Assembly (NCBI GenBank): GCA_963678485.1
Contig: OY782882.1
Location: 3,720,001 to 3,784,000, forward strand
Source: CALGYY01 sp963678485
Lineage (GTDB): Bacteria > Bacteroidota > Bacteroidia > Bacteroidales > CAIWKO01
DNA: 64,000 bases
Direction: 5' to 3'
Position numbers and translations under genes: made by a program. Within the stretch, counting starts at the first letter, position 1. Each line of letters starts with the position of its first letter. Below, piece after piece: positions 1-8,667 of this stretch. The notes beneath the pieces are model-generated. The model was not told the DNA's origin and ran no database searches. It was given only the letters and a program-made list of their open reading frames with translations.

Positions 1-138
1 TTCCATCCCGCGATGGTTATATCCAAGGGTAACATTACTCGCAGCAACCCTTTCGCCTTCCAGATAAAGTGTAAAACTTTCGGGCTCTTTTAACGCGGGG
101 TGCTGAGGTCCTATTGGAATTTCAATTCTTTTTGGCAT
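1..138 (-). CDS. Group 4 [NiFe] hydrogenase large subunit (NuoD/EchE-like), N-terminal 46 residues only
   Basis: The gene starts at the ATG complementary to 136-138 and runs off the left edge, so only 46 codons are visible. The peptide opens MPKRIEIPIGPQHPALKEPE and continues to NHRGME. GPQHPALKEPE followed by a GYNHRG-type sequence is the N-terminal signature of the catalytic large subunit of energy-converting hydrogenases; complex I NuoD has GPQHPAxHG instead. The nickel-binding cysteine motifs lie outside the window, so catalytic competence cannot be checked. It begins 9 bases after the NuoC-like stop and is probably translated from the same mRNA. A nickel-free complex-I-related paralogue remains possible, but adjacent hypA and hypB favour a true hydrogenase. 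Confidence 0.82.
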   Translation of the reverse strand, partial: MPKRIEIPIGPQHPALKEPESFTLYLEGERVAASNVTLGYNHRGME

Positions 139-147
139 ATGATTCCT

Positions 148-609
148 CTACTTTAATTCTTTATTCTTCGGTTTCCAGTCTTTTAACAAAGGATGTTCAT
201 CCTGTGGCCAGTTTTCGGGCAGCGGATAATGTCTTCCGGCAGGAAGTCCGTCGACCTTAACACCAAACATCCCTTCAAGTTCTTTTTCATAATAAATCGC
301 GCCGGGGTAGATTTCCATTACGGATTTAACAACTGCGTCAGTTTTTGGTGCAAAAACCTTCACATTCATCATCATCCCGGTACCATTATTAATTTGATAG
401 ATAAACTCAAGATTTTCTCCAGAGTCAAGGCCGGTAATGGTGCTTATAAAATCGAATTTTTGTTCAGAAAAGAGATATTTGAAAACATCAATTGCTTTAT
501 CCCTGTCGACTTCAAATGTTATTCGTCTAGGCCTAATAATAACACATTTATCGCCCAAATATGGAAATTTCTGTGTCAGTTCGGATATAAGTTTTTCTTC
601 GTTGCTCAT
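148..609 (-). CDS. Complex I 30-kDa / NuoC-like subunit of the membrane-bound hydrogenase
   Basis: 153 residues, a normal length for a stand-alone NuoC/EchD-type subunit. The C-terminal third carries the family signature: KELEGMFGVKVDGLPAGRHY followed by PLPENWP and a terminal PLLKDW, equivalent to the ERE-DxFG-GHP-R-LPxDW-PLRKD block of complex I. It has no membrane segment. It belongs to the hydrophilic arm and packs against the small and large subunits. It lies 9 bases downstream of the NuoB-like gene and 9 bases upstream of the large subunit, in the order B-C-D. No cofactor is expected in this subunit. Confidence 0.88.
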   Translation of the reverse strand: MSNEEKLISELTQKFPYLGDKCVIIRPRRITFEVDRDKAIDVFKYLFSEQKFDFISTITGLDSGENLEFIYQINNGTGMMMNVKVFAPKTDAVVKSVMEIYPGAIYYEKELEGMFGVKVDGLPAGRHYPLPENWPQDEHPLLKDWKPKNKELK

Positions 610-618
610 ATAAGCTAC

Positions 619-1047
619 TTATTTTTTCAGACTGGTTACTAGTTTAACAACGCCATCGATGACGGCTTCGGGACGTACTGCACAGCCCGGAATGTATGCT
701 GAAACGGGGATGACGGCATCGATTCCGCCTTTCACGCAGTAACAGCCTTGAAATACTCCACCTGAGCAAGCGCAGGTACCGACGGCAACAACAAATTTTG
801 GCTCTGCCATCTGCTCATAGATGCGTTTAAGTCTATCCGCACTTTGTTCAGTAACCGGACCGGTGCAAACTAACACATCTGCATGGCGGGGGACAGCTCT
901 TAGAAGTACGCCAAACCTTTCCACATCATATCGGGGTGTCAAGGCGGCAAGTATTTCAATATCGCAGGCATTGCATGACCCGGAATTGTAATGTAAAATC
1001 CAAGGTGATTTTCTCCGCGCCCAATTAATAGTTTTATCTAAAAGCAT
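619..1047 (-). CDS. [NiFe] hydrogenase small subunit (NuoB/EchC-like)
   Basis: 142 residues. It shows the four cysteine ligands of the proximal [4Fe-4S] cluster: C25 and C28 in GSCNACDIE, one of C92/C94 in GTCACSGG, and C122 in IPGCAVRPE. The CxxC spacing with DIE is that of group 4 hydrogenases and differs from the adjacent CC pair of respiratory complex I, so it is direct sequence evidence for a hydrogenase-type module. The subunit passes electrons between a ferredoxin-type partner and the NiFe site. The gene is preceded by a 165-base gap inside an otherwise tightly packed operon (see the hairpin at 1113-1132). Confidence 0.88.
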   Translation of the reverse strand: MLLDKTINWARRKSPWILHYNSGSCNACDIEILAALTPRYDVERFGVLLRAVPRHADVLVCTGPVTEQSADRLKRIYEQMAEPKFVVAVGTCACSGGVFQGCYCVKGGIDAVIPVSAYIPGCAVRPEAVIDGVVKLVTSLKK

Positions 1048-1112
1048 TTCTGACTGTATTTTATTATTATTTTCAATAATATGATTGGAATAATCTAGTT
1101 CATCTTCAATGC

Positions 1113-1132
1113 AACGCGCCTGATGGCGTGTT
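1113..1132 (-). other. Intercistronic hairpin in the hydrogenase operon
   Basis: The 165-base space between the NuoA-like and NuoB-like genes is the only sizeable gap in the operon. It contains AACGCGCC-TGAT-GGCGTGTT, an 8-bp stem with one G-T pair and a 4-base loop. No T-run follows on the minus strand, so it is not a classical terminator. It could be an mRNA processing or stability element separating the membrane-arm from the hydrophilic-arm cistrons. That role is inference. Confidence 0.35.
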
Positions 1133-1212
1133 GATTTAGGAAAGTGAAAATTATTTCAATGTACTTTTATCAATTAACTACCCTGTTATTATTTCAATTA
1201 TCTAAATCGTGT

Positions 1213-1536
1213 TTACGATTTTCTGAACAGTATCAATAAAGCAAGGATTGATGCTCCAACGAAAACATATGCTAATGGCGATACTTCCTTTGGAACGGTT
1301 GCTACTATTAAAACCACAACGTGCATAATGGTAAAGAAAAAGGCAAAAGGAAAAAACTGTCTGTAATCAGGTTGAACCTTGTGTGTTTTTGGACTTTCAC
1401 CGCCGGCATATGCTTCACCTTTTCCAAAAGACTCAGCACCTTTAGGCGCCATGAACTTGGAAATCCACAAAGAGACAATGAAGAGTGCCAGAATTATTAC
1501 AAATGCAATGGGTGGGGAAAGAAGTATATTTTCCAT
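1213..1536 (-). CDS. NuoA-like small membrane subunit
   Basis: 107 residues with three predicted membrane helices (about residues 7-27, 60-80, 86-103). The loop between the first two contains GKGEAYAGGESP and PDYRQFFPFAFFFTIMH, which matches the topology and loop position of complex I subunit A, although the classical YECG motif is replaced by YAGGE. NuoA-like subunits link the antiporter arm to the quinone/hydrogenase module. It lies 12 bases after the NuoK-like gene. Assignment rests on size, topology and operon position, so the subunit name is likely but not certain. Confidence 0.7.
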   Translation of the reverse strand: MENILLSPPIAFVIILALFIVSLWISKFMAPKGAESFGKGEAYAGGESPKTHKVQPDYRQFFPFAFFFTIMHVVVLIVATVPKEVSPLAYVFVGASILALLILFRKS

Positions 1537-1548
1537 TTTTTATTCTCC

Positions 1549-1851
1549 CTATTCGTTGTTTTTTTTGAAAATCTTCCTGACGTCAAGCGAATCAGTATGA
1601 TTAAAAATATTAATAATAATACCGGCAGCAACAGCTAATACTACCACTTCGATGATAATCAGTGTAATTACCATACTCTGCGCGGTTGCCATTTGTCCGG
1701 TGAGTTTACCAACATAGATTAGTCCCATAGTAATACCTTTGGTAAGGACTTCCAGTGCTATAAGGATGCGGATAAAATTTCTTGTTGTAATCAGGTAATA
1801 AAAACCGATTATGTATAACAAAACTACTGTCAGGAAAATTATTGTTAACAT
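1549..1851 (-). CDS. NuoK / MrpC-like small membrane subunit
   Basis: 100 residues, three membrane helices, the normal length and topology of NuoK/MnhC/MrpC. The middle helix region contains LIALEVLTKG, in the place of the conserved glutamate helix of NuoK, and the last helix starts VITLIIIEVVVLAVA with another buried glutamate; these acidic residues form the proton or ion path in the family. It is separated from the NuoJ-like gene by only 3 bases, the usual J-K pair of complex-I-related operons. A NuoK versus MrpC label cannot be decided by eye. Confidence 0.82.
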   Translation of the reverse strand: MLTIIFLTVVLLYIIGFYYLITTRNFIRILIALEVLTKGITMGLIYVGKLTGQMATAQSMVITLIIIEVVVLAVAAGIIINIFNHTDSLDVRKIFKKNNE

Positions 1852-1854
1852 GGT

Positions 1855-2352
1855 TTAGTTTTTTGATTTTTCTTTAAGAAGAACTACTACGCCAAATACT
1901 CCAGCCAGAAGCACTACAATAACTCCGGCAAGATCTAAATTTCTTGTGTGCCAAATGGTATCCTGTACTGATTGTTCGGTGAGGGTAGGAATTACCGAAC
2001 TGAAATCCAATGCGGGTTTAGTAATAAACATGATACCAATAACAATCACTACAATAATGGGCAGAAAAATGTATCTGTTCAACCTTTTCTTTGGTTTTTC
2101 TGCTGGCTGATCAGGTGATGGAGCATCTGTCAAACTTATTGTACTGACGAAAATAGCGGTTACCAATCCTGCACAAACAGATAATTCAAATACTGCGGCC
2201 AAAGGAGCGCCCATTATGAACATAATTACTGTCAGAACAGAACTGACTAAAGCCAGTGCTATTACAGCCTTTAAGGTATTCTTTATCATTGCAGTTAATA
2301 CTGCTGAAAACACCAATAGACCTAAGAGAATATACAAAACCGTGTTGTCCAT
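1855..2352 (-). CDS. NuoJ-like membrane subunit
   Basis: 165 residues. Three helices occupy the first 75 residues, with the small-residue-rich stretch typical of the NuoJ third helix (ALVSSVLTVIMFIMGAPLAA, then ELSVCAGLVTAIF). A hydrophilic loop rich in Pro and Lys (about 78-92) and two more helices follow. NuoJ/MrpB-type subunits couple redox chemistry to the antiporter arm. It sits between the NuoN/MrpD-like and NuoK-like genes with short spacers, so the membrane arm is ordered L/M-L-N-J-K-A in transcription order. Confidence 0.78.
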   Translation of the reverse strand: MDNTVLYILLGLLVFSAVLTAMIKNTLKAVIALALVSSVLTVIMFIMGAPLAAVFELSVCAGLVTAIFVSTISLTDAPSPDQPAEKPKKRLNRYIFLPIIVVIVIGIMFITKPALDFSSVIPTLTEQSVQDTIWHTRNLDLAGVIVVLLAGVFGVVVLLKEKSKN

Positions 2353-2368
2353 ATCTAGAAATTAAGTC

Positions 2369-3784
2369 TTATAACAATCCTTTAATCTGTAAAAAATTCA
2401 ATATAAATGGGAAAGCAATACCAACCACTACGGTTATTGTTGCAAGAATCACCGAAGCAATGATAAAACCTTTGTTGGCTTCTTTAATATTTTCAAATTC
2501 AGCTGAAGCAGTTCCAAAGAACACTTTGCGTTGAAGAATCAGGAAATAGCCCAATGTCAGAATACTTGCCAAAAGAGCAATGATCGAATAAGGAATATAA
2601 CCCACCTGCCACAAAGCAATAATGATGATAGCCTTACTCCAAAAACCTGAAAATGGAGGAATACCAGCGGTTGACAAGAAGGCAATCACTGAGGTACTGG
2701 CTGTCACTTTCATTTTACCACCCAACTGAAGTCTGTCAATATCCATCGACCCGGTTTGTGATTGAACTGCGCCGGCGTTGACAAATAAGAGGGATTTGAA
2801 AGTGGCATGGTTGAAGAAGTGCAGAAATGCTCCCAGAAAACCTAGTGGAGTTCCGCAGCAAGCACCAATGATAATATATCCAATCTGACTGATACTTGAG
2901 TAAGCCAGCATTTTTTTGAAATCATTCTGACCGATAGCGAGCAAAGCACCCACCACGATAGAAACGATACCGATAAATGCAAATACATCTTTAATGATTC
3001 CTACCTGTGGGAACACATCCATTAACAAGCGAAGAATGGCATATACACCACCTGCTTTGGTAACGATACCTGCAAGCAGCACAGAAACCGAAGTACTTGA
3101 TGAAGAATATGCATCGGGTACCCACATATGGAATGGTACAAGCCCTGCTTTAATCGATAATCCCGTTACCAGGAAAATAATGGCTAAGATAATTTGTAAG
3201 CTAATCGGAGCGGCCCCACTTAATTGTGCACCCAGTTCTGCATAGCTCAAGGTACCGTAAGTCATGAAAAGCATTGCAACAGCACTTAAAATCGTGATGG
3301 TAGCTACGCTCGACATCAAAAGATACTTAAATGAACCGTTAAGGGCCATCAGTTCCTTTTTCTTAGCAATTAATATAAAGGATGCAATCGAGGTTACTTC
3401 CAGGAAAACATACAAGGAGAAAATGTCGGTAACCATAACAACGCCATTCATACCAATCATGATAATCATGATGAGCTGAGTGAAGTTGAAAATTTCATCA
3501 CTATCGGAATGTCTTCTTATTAATAAGGCAATAAAAGCGATAAGACCAATAGTAAAAAGAATTATTGCAGCGTATAAGTCAATCGATAGGTTTATGAAAA
3601 ACTTCATTTCAATAGCTGAAAAAAAGTTTCCGGCGATTTGGAAAATTGCTGCACAGGCTAGAAACATTTGAATCAAACTAACGAGTAGTCCGGTTCCATA
3701 AGCCAACTTTTTAACCGTCTTGGTATAAAACAGGTTAAGAAGTACGATTCCAATAAAAGGTATTAATACAAATAATGTTGGCAT
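2369..3784 (-). CDS. NuoN / MrpD-like antiporter-type subunit
   Basis: 471 residues of almost continuous membrane helices (about 13-14). The proton-antiporter core is recognisable: GLSIKAGLVPFHMWVPDAY (lysine helix and broken-helix motif), KKMLAYSSISQIGYI and FFNHATFKSLLF. These are the hallmarks of the NuoL/M/N-MrpA/D family, which pumps protons or sodium. It is the third antiporter-type subunit of the operon, lies 13 bases after the NuoL-like gene, and is likely the subunit nearest the hydrogenase module. The transported ion cannot be inferred from sequence. Confidence 0.88.
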   Translation of the reverse strand: MPTLFVLIPFIGIVLLNLFYTKTVKKLAYGTGLLVSLIQMFLACAAIFQIAGNFFSAIEMKFFINLSIDLYAAIILFTIGLIAFIALLIRRHSDSDEIFNFTQLIMIIMIGMNGVVMVTDIFSLYVFLEVTSIASFILIAKKKELMALNGSFKYLLMSSVATITILSAVAMLFMTYGTLSYAELGAQLSGAAPISLQIILAIIFLVTGLSIKAGLVPFHMWVPDAYSSSSTSVSVLLAGIVTKAGGVYAILRLLMDVFPQVGIIKDVFAFIGIVSIVVGALLAIGQNDFKKMLAYSSISQIGYIIIGACCGTPLGFLGAFLHFFNHATFKSLLFVNAGAVQSQTGSMDIDRLQLGGKMKVTASTSVIAFLSTAGIPPFSGFWSKAIIIIALWQVGYIPYSIIALLASILTLGYFLILQRKVFFGTASAEFENIKEANKGFIIASVILATITVVVGIAFPFILNFLQIKGLL

Positions 3785-3796
3785 CTTAAAATCTCT

Positions 3797-5647
3797 TTAC
3801 ATTAAAATCATTATACTTGCGATAACAATGGCGATTCCTACTAATGACCAGCCAATAGAAGCTGAGAAATTCCCGGAAAAAGCTTTTTTCAATAACTTGG
3901 ATAAGGTAACTGTCACCCATACACAGAAAGTATCATAGAACCAGTCAATAGCTCTGTCGAAAGCAAATAAGACATGAGCACCGCCCTGAACAATATATCT
4001 GCTTACTTCGTAGGGATCGAAATATCTTTTTTCTGCCCAGCCGTAAATCTGTTTCAGGCCCGGGGCATAATGAATATGGTCAACGGCACCAATGGCCTTT
4101 TTCGTTCTTTTAACACCAAACATATGATTTGCCAAGGCAAGTAAAAGAACAACGATAGAAACGGCAACAAGAATCCAGCTGTGAGGCCATCCTGCATAGT
4201 CGTGACCGGCCAATTGATCTCCAAGTACAGGCTGGATAAGATTATGTAAGGGCAATGGATTGTAAACTCCGAAAAGAATACACACACCAGCAATAATAAT
4301 CATTGGAATAAGCATCGCCCAGCTGGCTTCTTTCACATTGCTGATATCTTTTGCAGGTTTTCCCATAAAGGCTGAATGACCTAATTTCAAGAAGGAAGCT
4401 GCGGTCAGGAAAGCTCCAACCAATGCAGCGATATAGAATATCATCCCTGATTCGAGTGCACCATCAAAAATCAATTCTTTTGAGAAGAATCCATTGAGTG
4501 GTGGAACACCGGAGATGGCTGCAGCTGCAATGAGGAAGCAGGTGAAGGTAACCGGCATTTTCCTTCCCAAACCACCTAAATCAACAAGATTAGTGGTGCC
4601 AGCCTGTTTTTCAACAGAACCAGCAGTAAGGAATAAGGTGCTTTTATACATAGCATGGTTGATCATATGGAAGAGGCCGCCAATAATACCAACAGGTAAT
4701 GCGGTTCCGATTCCAAGAATCATATAACCAACCTGACTGATTGCGTGATACGAAAGTAGCTTTTTGAAGTCTTTTTGAATGAGCGCCATCATTACAGCTA
4801 ATAGAATGGTGATTGCTCCAATAGACATCATAAGGATACTCATGTTTGAACCAGGGGTAAACTGGAACAAATTCAGACTGATCCTTGCCAGAAAATAAAT
4901 ACCTAAGAGTTTTTCAAGTGCTGCAGGCAAAAAGGCCATAAATGGTAGCGGAGCTTCCTGCGCTGCATCTGGAATCCATGTATGGAATGGCATCGAACCT
5001 GCTTTTGCAATCGCACCAATCATCACAAGAACAAAGGCAAAGCTTCCCATGTAGTTCATCGGGAGATTGATCATGTTCATTTCGAAGGTGCCAGCCTGCC
5101 AGCCAATCATTAATATACCAAGGGTCATCAACAAATCGGCAACGCCACCAATGATTAAAGCTTTTACTGCAGCCGAAGTTGCTGTTTTTCCACCAGCCAG
5201 AATCATTACAAACGTTGTAATCAACAAACCTTCCCAGAAGAAAAGCATGAGAAGAAGGTTATTAGCTAAGACAGCACCATTTACCATGGCGACTGTAATC
5301 AGAAGGAATGCATAGAATTGCTTGGTAAGTTGCCTTCCCTTCATGAAAGCCAATGAATACAATACAATTAGAAATGAGAAACCGGCTGAGGCAAGAATGA
5401 CAAAACTGCTAAACTGATAAAGTCTGAAAGAGAAGTTTAGTCCAAATCCCGTCCAGGGTATAGAAAAAGATACATCCTGTCCGAATAATAATATCGCAAT
5501 TAATAAATTAACGGCAACCCCGGCCAAGCTCACAAGGCTTTTGGTTAAAAAATCTTTTTTAGGCAGAACAAACACCAGTAATGCAGTGATTACTGGTATG
5601 ATTACCGGGTAAAAAAGAGAAGTTTGTAATGAAGTAAGTCCAAACAT
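3797..5647 (-). CDS. NuoL-like antiporter-type subunit
   Basis: 616 residues, the longest of the three antiporter subunits and close to NuoL length. Core motifs include AKAGSMPFHTWIPDAAQEAP, KKLLSYHAISQVGYM and FHMINHAMYKSTLFLTAGSV. The extra C-terminal portion (roughly 480-616) with an amphipathic section and a last membrane helix resembles the lateral helix and anchor of NuoL. It would form the distal ion channel driven by electron flow to protons at the NiFe site, or the reverse. Spacing is 5 bases from the upstream antiporter gene. Confidence 0.88.
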   Translation of the reverse strand: MFGLTSLQTSLFYPVIIPVITALLVFVLPKKDFLTKSLVSLAGVAVNLLIAILLFGQDVSFSIPWTGFGLNFSFRLYQFSSFVILASAGFSFLIVLYSLAFMKGRQLTKQFYAFLLITVAMVNGAVLANNLLLMLFFWEGLLITTFVMILAGGKTATSAAVKALIIGGVADLLMTLGILMIGWQAGTFEMNMINLPMNYMGSFAFVLVMIGAIAKAGSMPFHTWIPDAAQEAPLPFMAFLPAALEKLLGIYFLARISLNLFQFTPGSNMSILMMSIGAITILLAVMMALIQKDFKKLLSYHAISQVGYMILGIGTALPVGIIGGLFHMINHAMYKSTLFLTAGSVEKQAGTTNLVDLGGLGRKMPVTFTCFLIAAAAISGVPPLNGFFSKELIFDGALESGMIFYIAALVGAFLTAASFLKLGHSAFMGKPAKDISNVKEASWAMLIPMIIIAGVCILFGVYNPLPLHNLIQPVLGDQLAGHDYAGWPHSWILVAVSIVVLLLALANHMFGVKRTKKAIGAVDHIHYAPGLKQIYGWAEKRYFDPYEVSRYIVQGGAHVLFAFDRAIDWFYDTFCVWVTVTLSKLLKKAFSGNFSASIGWSLVGIAIVIASIMILM

Positions 5648-5652
5648 ATAAT

Positions 5653-7083
5653 TTAATTTAAAATCGCCATTTGATTCACTATCGCATTTACAAATTCAGA
5701 GGGGTAGAAAATAAGGAAACCACCCAGAATTGAAAGTACTGCGAGTACAACAACACTGATAATCATAGTACGGGAACCTTCTTTTACTTCAGGGAATTTG
5801 TTTTCGCCAAAGAATACTTTAACGTACAACCTGAGTAAATAAATCATAGTCAACACAGCACCAATAATGAAAGTTAAAGCAATCCATGGTTGGTTTGCCA
5901 TAACAGCGCCGTTGATAACCATCATTTTGCTGAAGAAGCCTCCCAATGGTGGAATTCCCATAACCGAAAATGCGCAGATAGCAAACGCTATGGCAGTCAG
6001 AGGCATGGTTGATATTAATCCACCTAGTTTCCTAATGTCTTTTGTATGTGTGTTTTGCTCGATAATACCTGCACAAAGGAATAAGCCGCCTTTTGCAAAT
6101 CCGTGCATCATAATGTAAAGGAGAGCCCCAGCCGCTCCAACCATAGTTCCTGTGGACAAACCAAGGAATATGAAAGCGATTTGGCTAACCGTGGAGTAAG
6201 CGATGATACGTTTAATATCTGTTTCAATTAATGCTGCACCGGCAGAAACAAGCGCACTAACGGCGGCAATAATTGGAATGACTGTATACCAAACTTCTCC
6301 AATATCAAAGGTTACTAAGAAAAGACGAGCATAAACATAAACCCCGATTTTAACAAGTACTGCGGCATGCAGCAAGGATGTAACAGGAGATGGTGCAACA
6401 CCAGCGTCAGGCAACCAGGTATGTAATGGCAAGGTTGCTGATTTAGAGAATACTCCAAAAAGAATCAGCAGCACAGCTACATTAGATATCTTGGTTCCTC
6501 TTAGTGCAACCATGTCAAAAGTTCCAGTCTGGAAGTAAATCATAATGAAGCCAACCAACATTACCAATGCACCGAAAACGGTAATAATGAATGCTTTGTC
6601 AGCTTTTCTAACATGATCCTTCTCACGATAGAACCCAATTAATCTCCAGCAGGCGATACTTGATATTTCCCAAAAAACAAACAGGAAAATCAGATTGGTT
6701 GTATAAACAATTCCCATCATTGAACCCAGGAAGAGCACTACCATAAGGTAATATTCGTTCTGGTTTTTATAATGATCAATGTAGCCGAAGGAATAGAAAA
6801 CTATTATAAGACCAATAAATGATGCTACAATAGCCATGAATACTGCCAGCCCATCGCCCAAAAAACCGAAGTTGAAACCCATTGGAAATTCAATATTAAA
6901 CTGCATAGGCGAACTGCCGTTCGATCCCGCCAACAAACAGCAGGATAAAATAACAGATGTCGCTACCAAACAAAATGCAGCAATATTCCTAAGTTTTTTC
7001 GATATTGAACCTAGAAACGGTAGTATAAAAGCCCCAACTAAAGGAACGAATACAATTAAACACAAAATCAGTTTAGCGTTCAT
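5653..7083 (-). CDS. NuoL/NuoM-type (HyfB-like) antiporter subunit, first gene of the operon
   Basis: 476 residues, about 14 membrane helices. Motifs: SKSATLPLHTWLPDAGVAPS (channel lysine and LPDA motif), KRIIAYSTVSQIAFI and MMHGFAKGGLFLCAGI. The conserved early glutamate helix is seen at FVFWEISSIACW. It is the promoter-proximal gene of the operon, with a Bacteroidetes-type -7 box about 30 bases upstream. With the two following genes it gives three ion-translocating subunits, as in complex I and in Hyf, more than in simple Ech hydrogenases. Confidence 0.87.
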   Translation of the reverse strand: MNAKLILCLIVFVPLVGAFILPFLGSISKKLRNIAAFCLVATSVILSCCLLAGSNGSSPMQFNIEFPMGFNFGFLGDGLAVFMAIVASFIGLIIVFYSFGYIDHYKNQNEYYLMVVLFLGSMMGIVYTTNLIFLFVFWEISSIACWRLIGFYREKDHVRKADKAFIITVFGALVMLVGFIMIYFQTGTFDMVALRGTKISNVAVLLILFGVFSKSATLPLHTWLPDAGVAPSPVTSLLHAAVLVKIGVYVYARLFLVTFDIGEVWYTVIPIIAAVSALVSAGAALIETDIKRIIAYSTVSQIAFIFLGLSTGTMVGAAGALLYIMMHGFAKGGLFLCAGIIEQNTHTKDIRKLGGLISTMPLTAIAFAICAFSVMGIPPLGGFFSKMMVINGAVMANQPWIALTFIIGAVLTMIYLLRLYVKVFFGENKFPEVKEGSRTMIISVVVLAVLSILGGFLIFYPSEFVNAIVNQMAILN

Positions 7084-7113
7084 GTACTTTTAATAATTTG
7101 CATAGTGAGGCGA

Positions 7114-7121
7114 CAAAAGTA
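7114..7121 (-). promoter_or_regulatory. Bacteroidetes-type -7 box of the hydrogenase operon
   Basis: On the minus strand TACTTTTG matches TAnnTTTG and lies 31 bases upstream of the first antiporter gene's ATG. The nearest TTG upstream is only 14 bases away, shorter than the usual 17-23, so only the -7 element is convincing. Confidence 0.5.
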
Positions 7122-7756
7122 TAAAAATTCTAATACAAAAAAATCTTATCGAATTTTTTTTTATCCCCCGCGTTTTTGTAAGTCACATTAAGCCTCTGCT
7201 TAACATACGCCAACTCACCTGTTAGAGTCCCGAATATGTTGATAAATCAATATGAATTTTGTAAAAATTTGCTAATTAAGATTTTAATAATAACCTTCAT
7301 TCTTGCCCATAATATAATGTAAATCGATTTTGAAAGTATTGACTTTTTTTGAGGCGAATTTTCCTCACAAAAAGTGAAAATCAGCCAAACAAACCAGCTA
7401 TTTTAACCCTTTATTTCAGGATTCAATTACGTATTCTTTGGATGCATTTTGAGTATTTTACTGATGTTGAACTTGTTGATCATTCCTCCTTGTGAGAAAT
7501 TGATCGGTTTAATGAGAAAAACCAATGAAAGTATTTGATAGACAGCTATTAATGAAGAATGCCAAATATAGAAAGGCTTTAAGATTTGCATTCTCTTAAA
7601 GAGATTACATAATCCATCTTACGGAGGGTTCAATTGAACACTTCAATGTAAAAAGGGAATTATGGATTCTAAGGTCGGATCTATTTTGCTGATGACAGAT
7701 AAAACAATGTCCGTATGTCGTAACTATTTGTGAAAGAAAATAGTACGGTCAGGTCT
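7122..7756. other. Intergenic region between hypB and the hydrogenase operon; no gene seen
   Basis: About 635 AT-rich bases with no credible reading frame on either strand. A short palindrome TTGATAAATCAA near 7239-7250 resembles an FNR/CRP half-site pair but has a 2-base spacer instead of 4, so it is not claimed as a site. Because hypA-hypB and the structural genes are separated by this region, they are probably separate transcription units. Confidence 0.5.
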
Positions 7757-8560
7757 TTATTGTTTGTCCTGAACTTTCTTAAGCCATGCGTACCATGCCT
7801 CCATACCTTGACCTGTCTTTGCAGATACCTCAAAGAATTGCAGGTGGTGATTCACCCTCAACGCACATTCTTTGGCCTTTGCCACATCGAAATCAACATA
7901 GGGAAGCAGGTCAATTTTATTAATGATGCATAGATCGGAAGAATGGAACATATAAGGATACTTCAGAGGTTTGTCGTCGCCTTCGGTAACACTAATAATA
8001 ACAACACGATGCGATTCTCCAAGGTCAAACATAGCCGGACAAACCAGATTGCCCACATTTTCTATAAAGAGTAAAGAATGATCGGCAATCTGAAGCATTT
8101 TATAGGCATCACTCACCATGGCTGCGTCCAAATGGCAGCCGTTAGCTGTATTGATCTGAATTACAGGTGCACCCGTGGCATTTATGCGGTTCGCATCATT
8201 CATCGTCTGCTGGTCGCCTTCAATAACCCAGAAATCCAGCTCCTTTTTCATATCCGTGATCGTTCGCTCAAGCAGCGTGGTTTTTCCAGATCCCGGTGAA
8301 CTTACAAGGTTGATAGCCTCTATGTTTTTCGCTTCAAAATAGCCGCGATTGCGCTCAGCAAGTAAGTTGTTTTTATTGAGGATGTCGTGTTCAAGTTTGA
8401 ATTCTCTTCCTTGCCCATGTTCGTGCTTATGATCATGCGAGTCGTGCTCATGGTCATGGTGATGATCGTGCGTATGGTCATGGTCGTGGGTGTGCTCGTC
8501 GCCGGGCATGCGTATGCTTATTTTCGAGTCGGGGTCGCTGCAACCGCAGGTATCACACAT
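7757..8560 (-). CDS. hypB: Hydrogenase nickel incorporation GTPase HypB
   Basis: 267 residues. The N-terminus MCDTCGCSD carries the CxxCxC-type high-affinity nickel site. A histidine-rich tract spans residues 23-48 (repeated HDH/HEH), a nickel store seen in many HypB proteins. The GTPase domain has a P-loop at about 87-95 (SSPGSGKTT), INKIDLLPY (NKxD) near 210 and a C-terminal FEVSAKTGQGMEAW (SAK motif). HypB hydrolyses GTP while delivering nickel with HypA to the hydrogenase large subunit. It lies 107 bases downstream of hypA on the same strand. Identification is secure. Confidence 0.97.
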   Translation of the reverse strand: MCDTCGCSDPDSKISIRMPGDEHTHDHDHTHDHHHDHEHDSHDHKHEHGQGREFKLEHDILNKNNLLAERNRGYFEAKNIEAINLVSSPGSGKTTLLERTITDMKKELDFWVIEGDQQTMNDANRINATGAPVIQINTANGCHLDAAMVSDAYKMLQIADHSLLFIENVGNLVCPAMFDLGESHRVVIISVTEGDDKPLKYPYMFHSSDLCIINKIDLLPYVDFDVAKAKECALRVNHHLQFFEVSAKTGQGMEAWYAWLKKVQDKQ

Positions 8561-8667
8561 AATTGTAGAGTTTAGAAATTAGTTTGTTGAATTTTTATGT
8601 TTATAATGCTTTGGGTCATTCAATAAGGCCGCAGCGACTTATAAACACTCTTGCAAAATTACGTAAA

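Noticed and set aside
7239..7250. FNR/CRP-like site TTGATAAATCAA
   Set aside because: The spacer is 2 bases where 4 are expected, and it is ~120 bases upstream of the -7 box; too weak to list.
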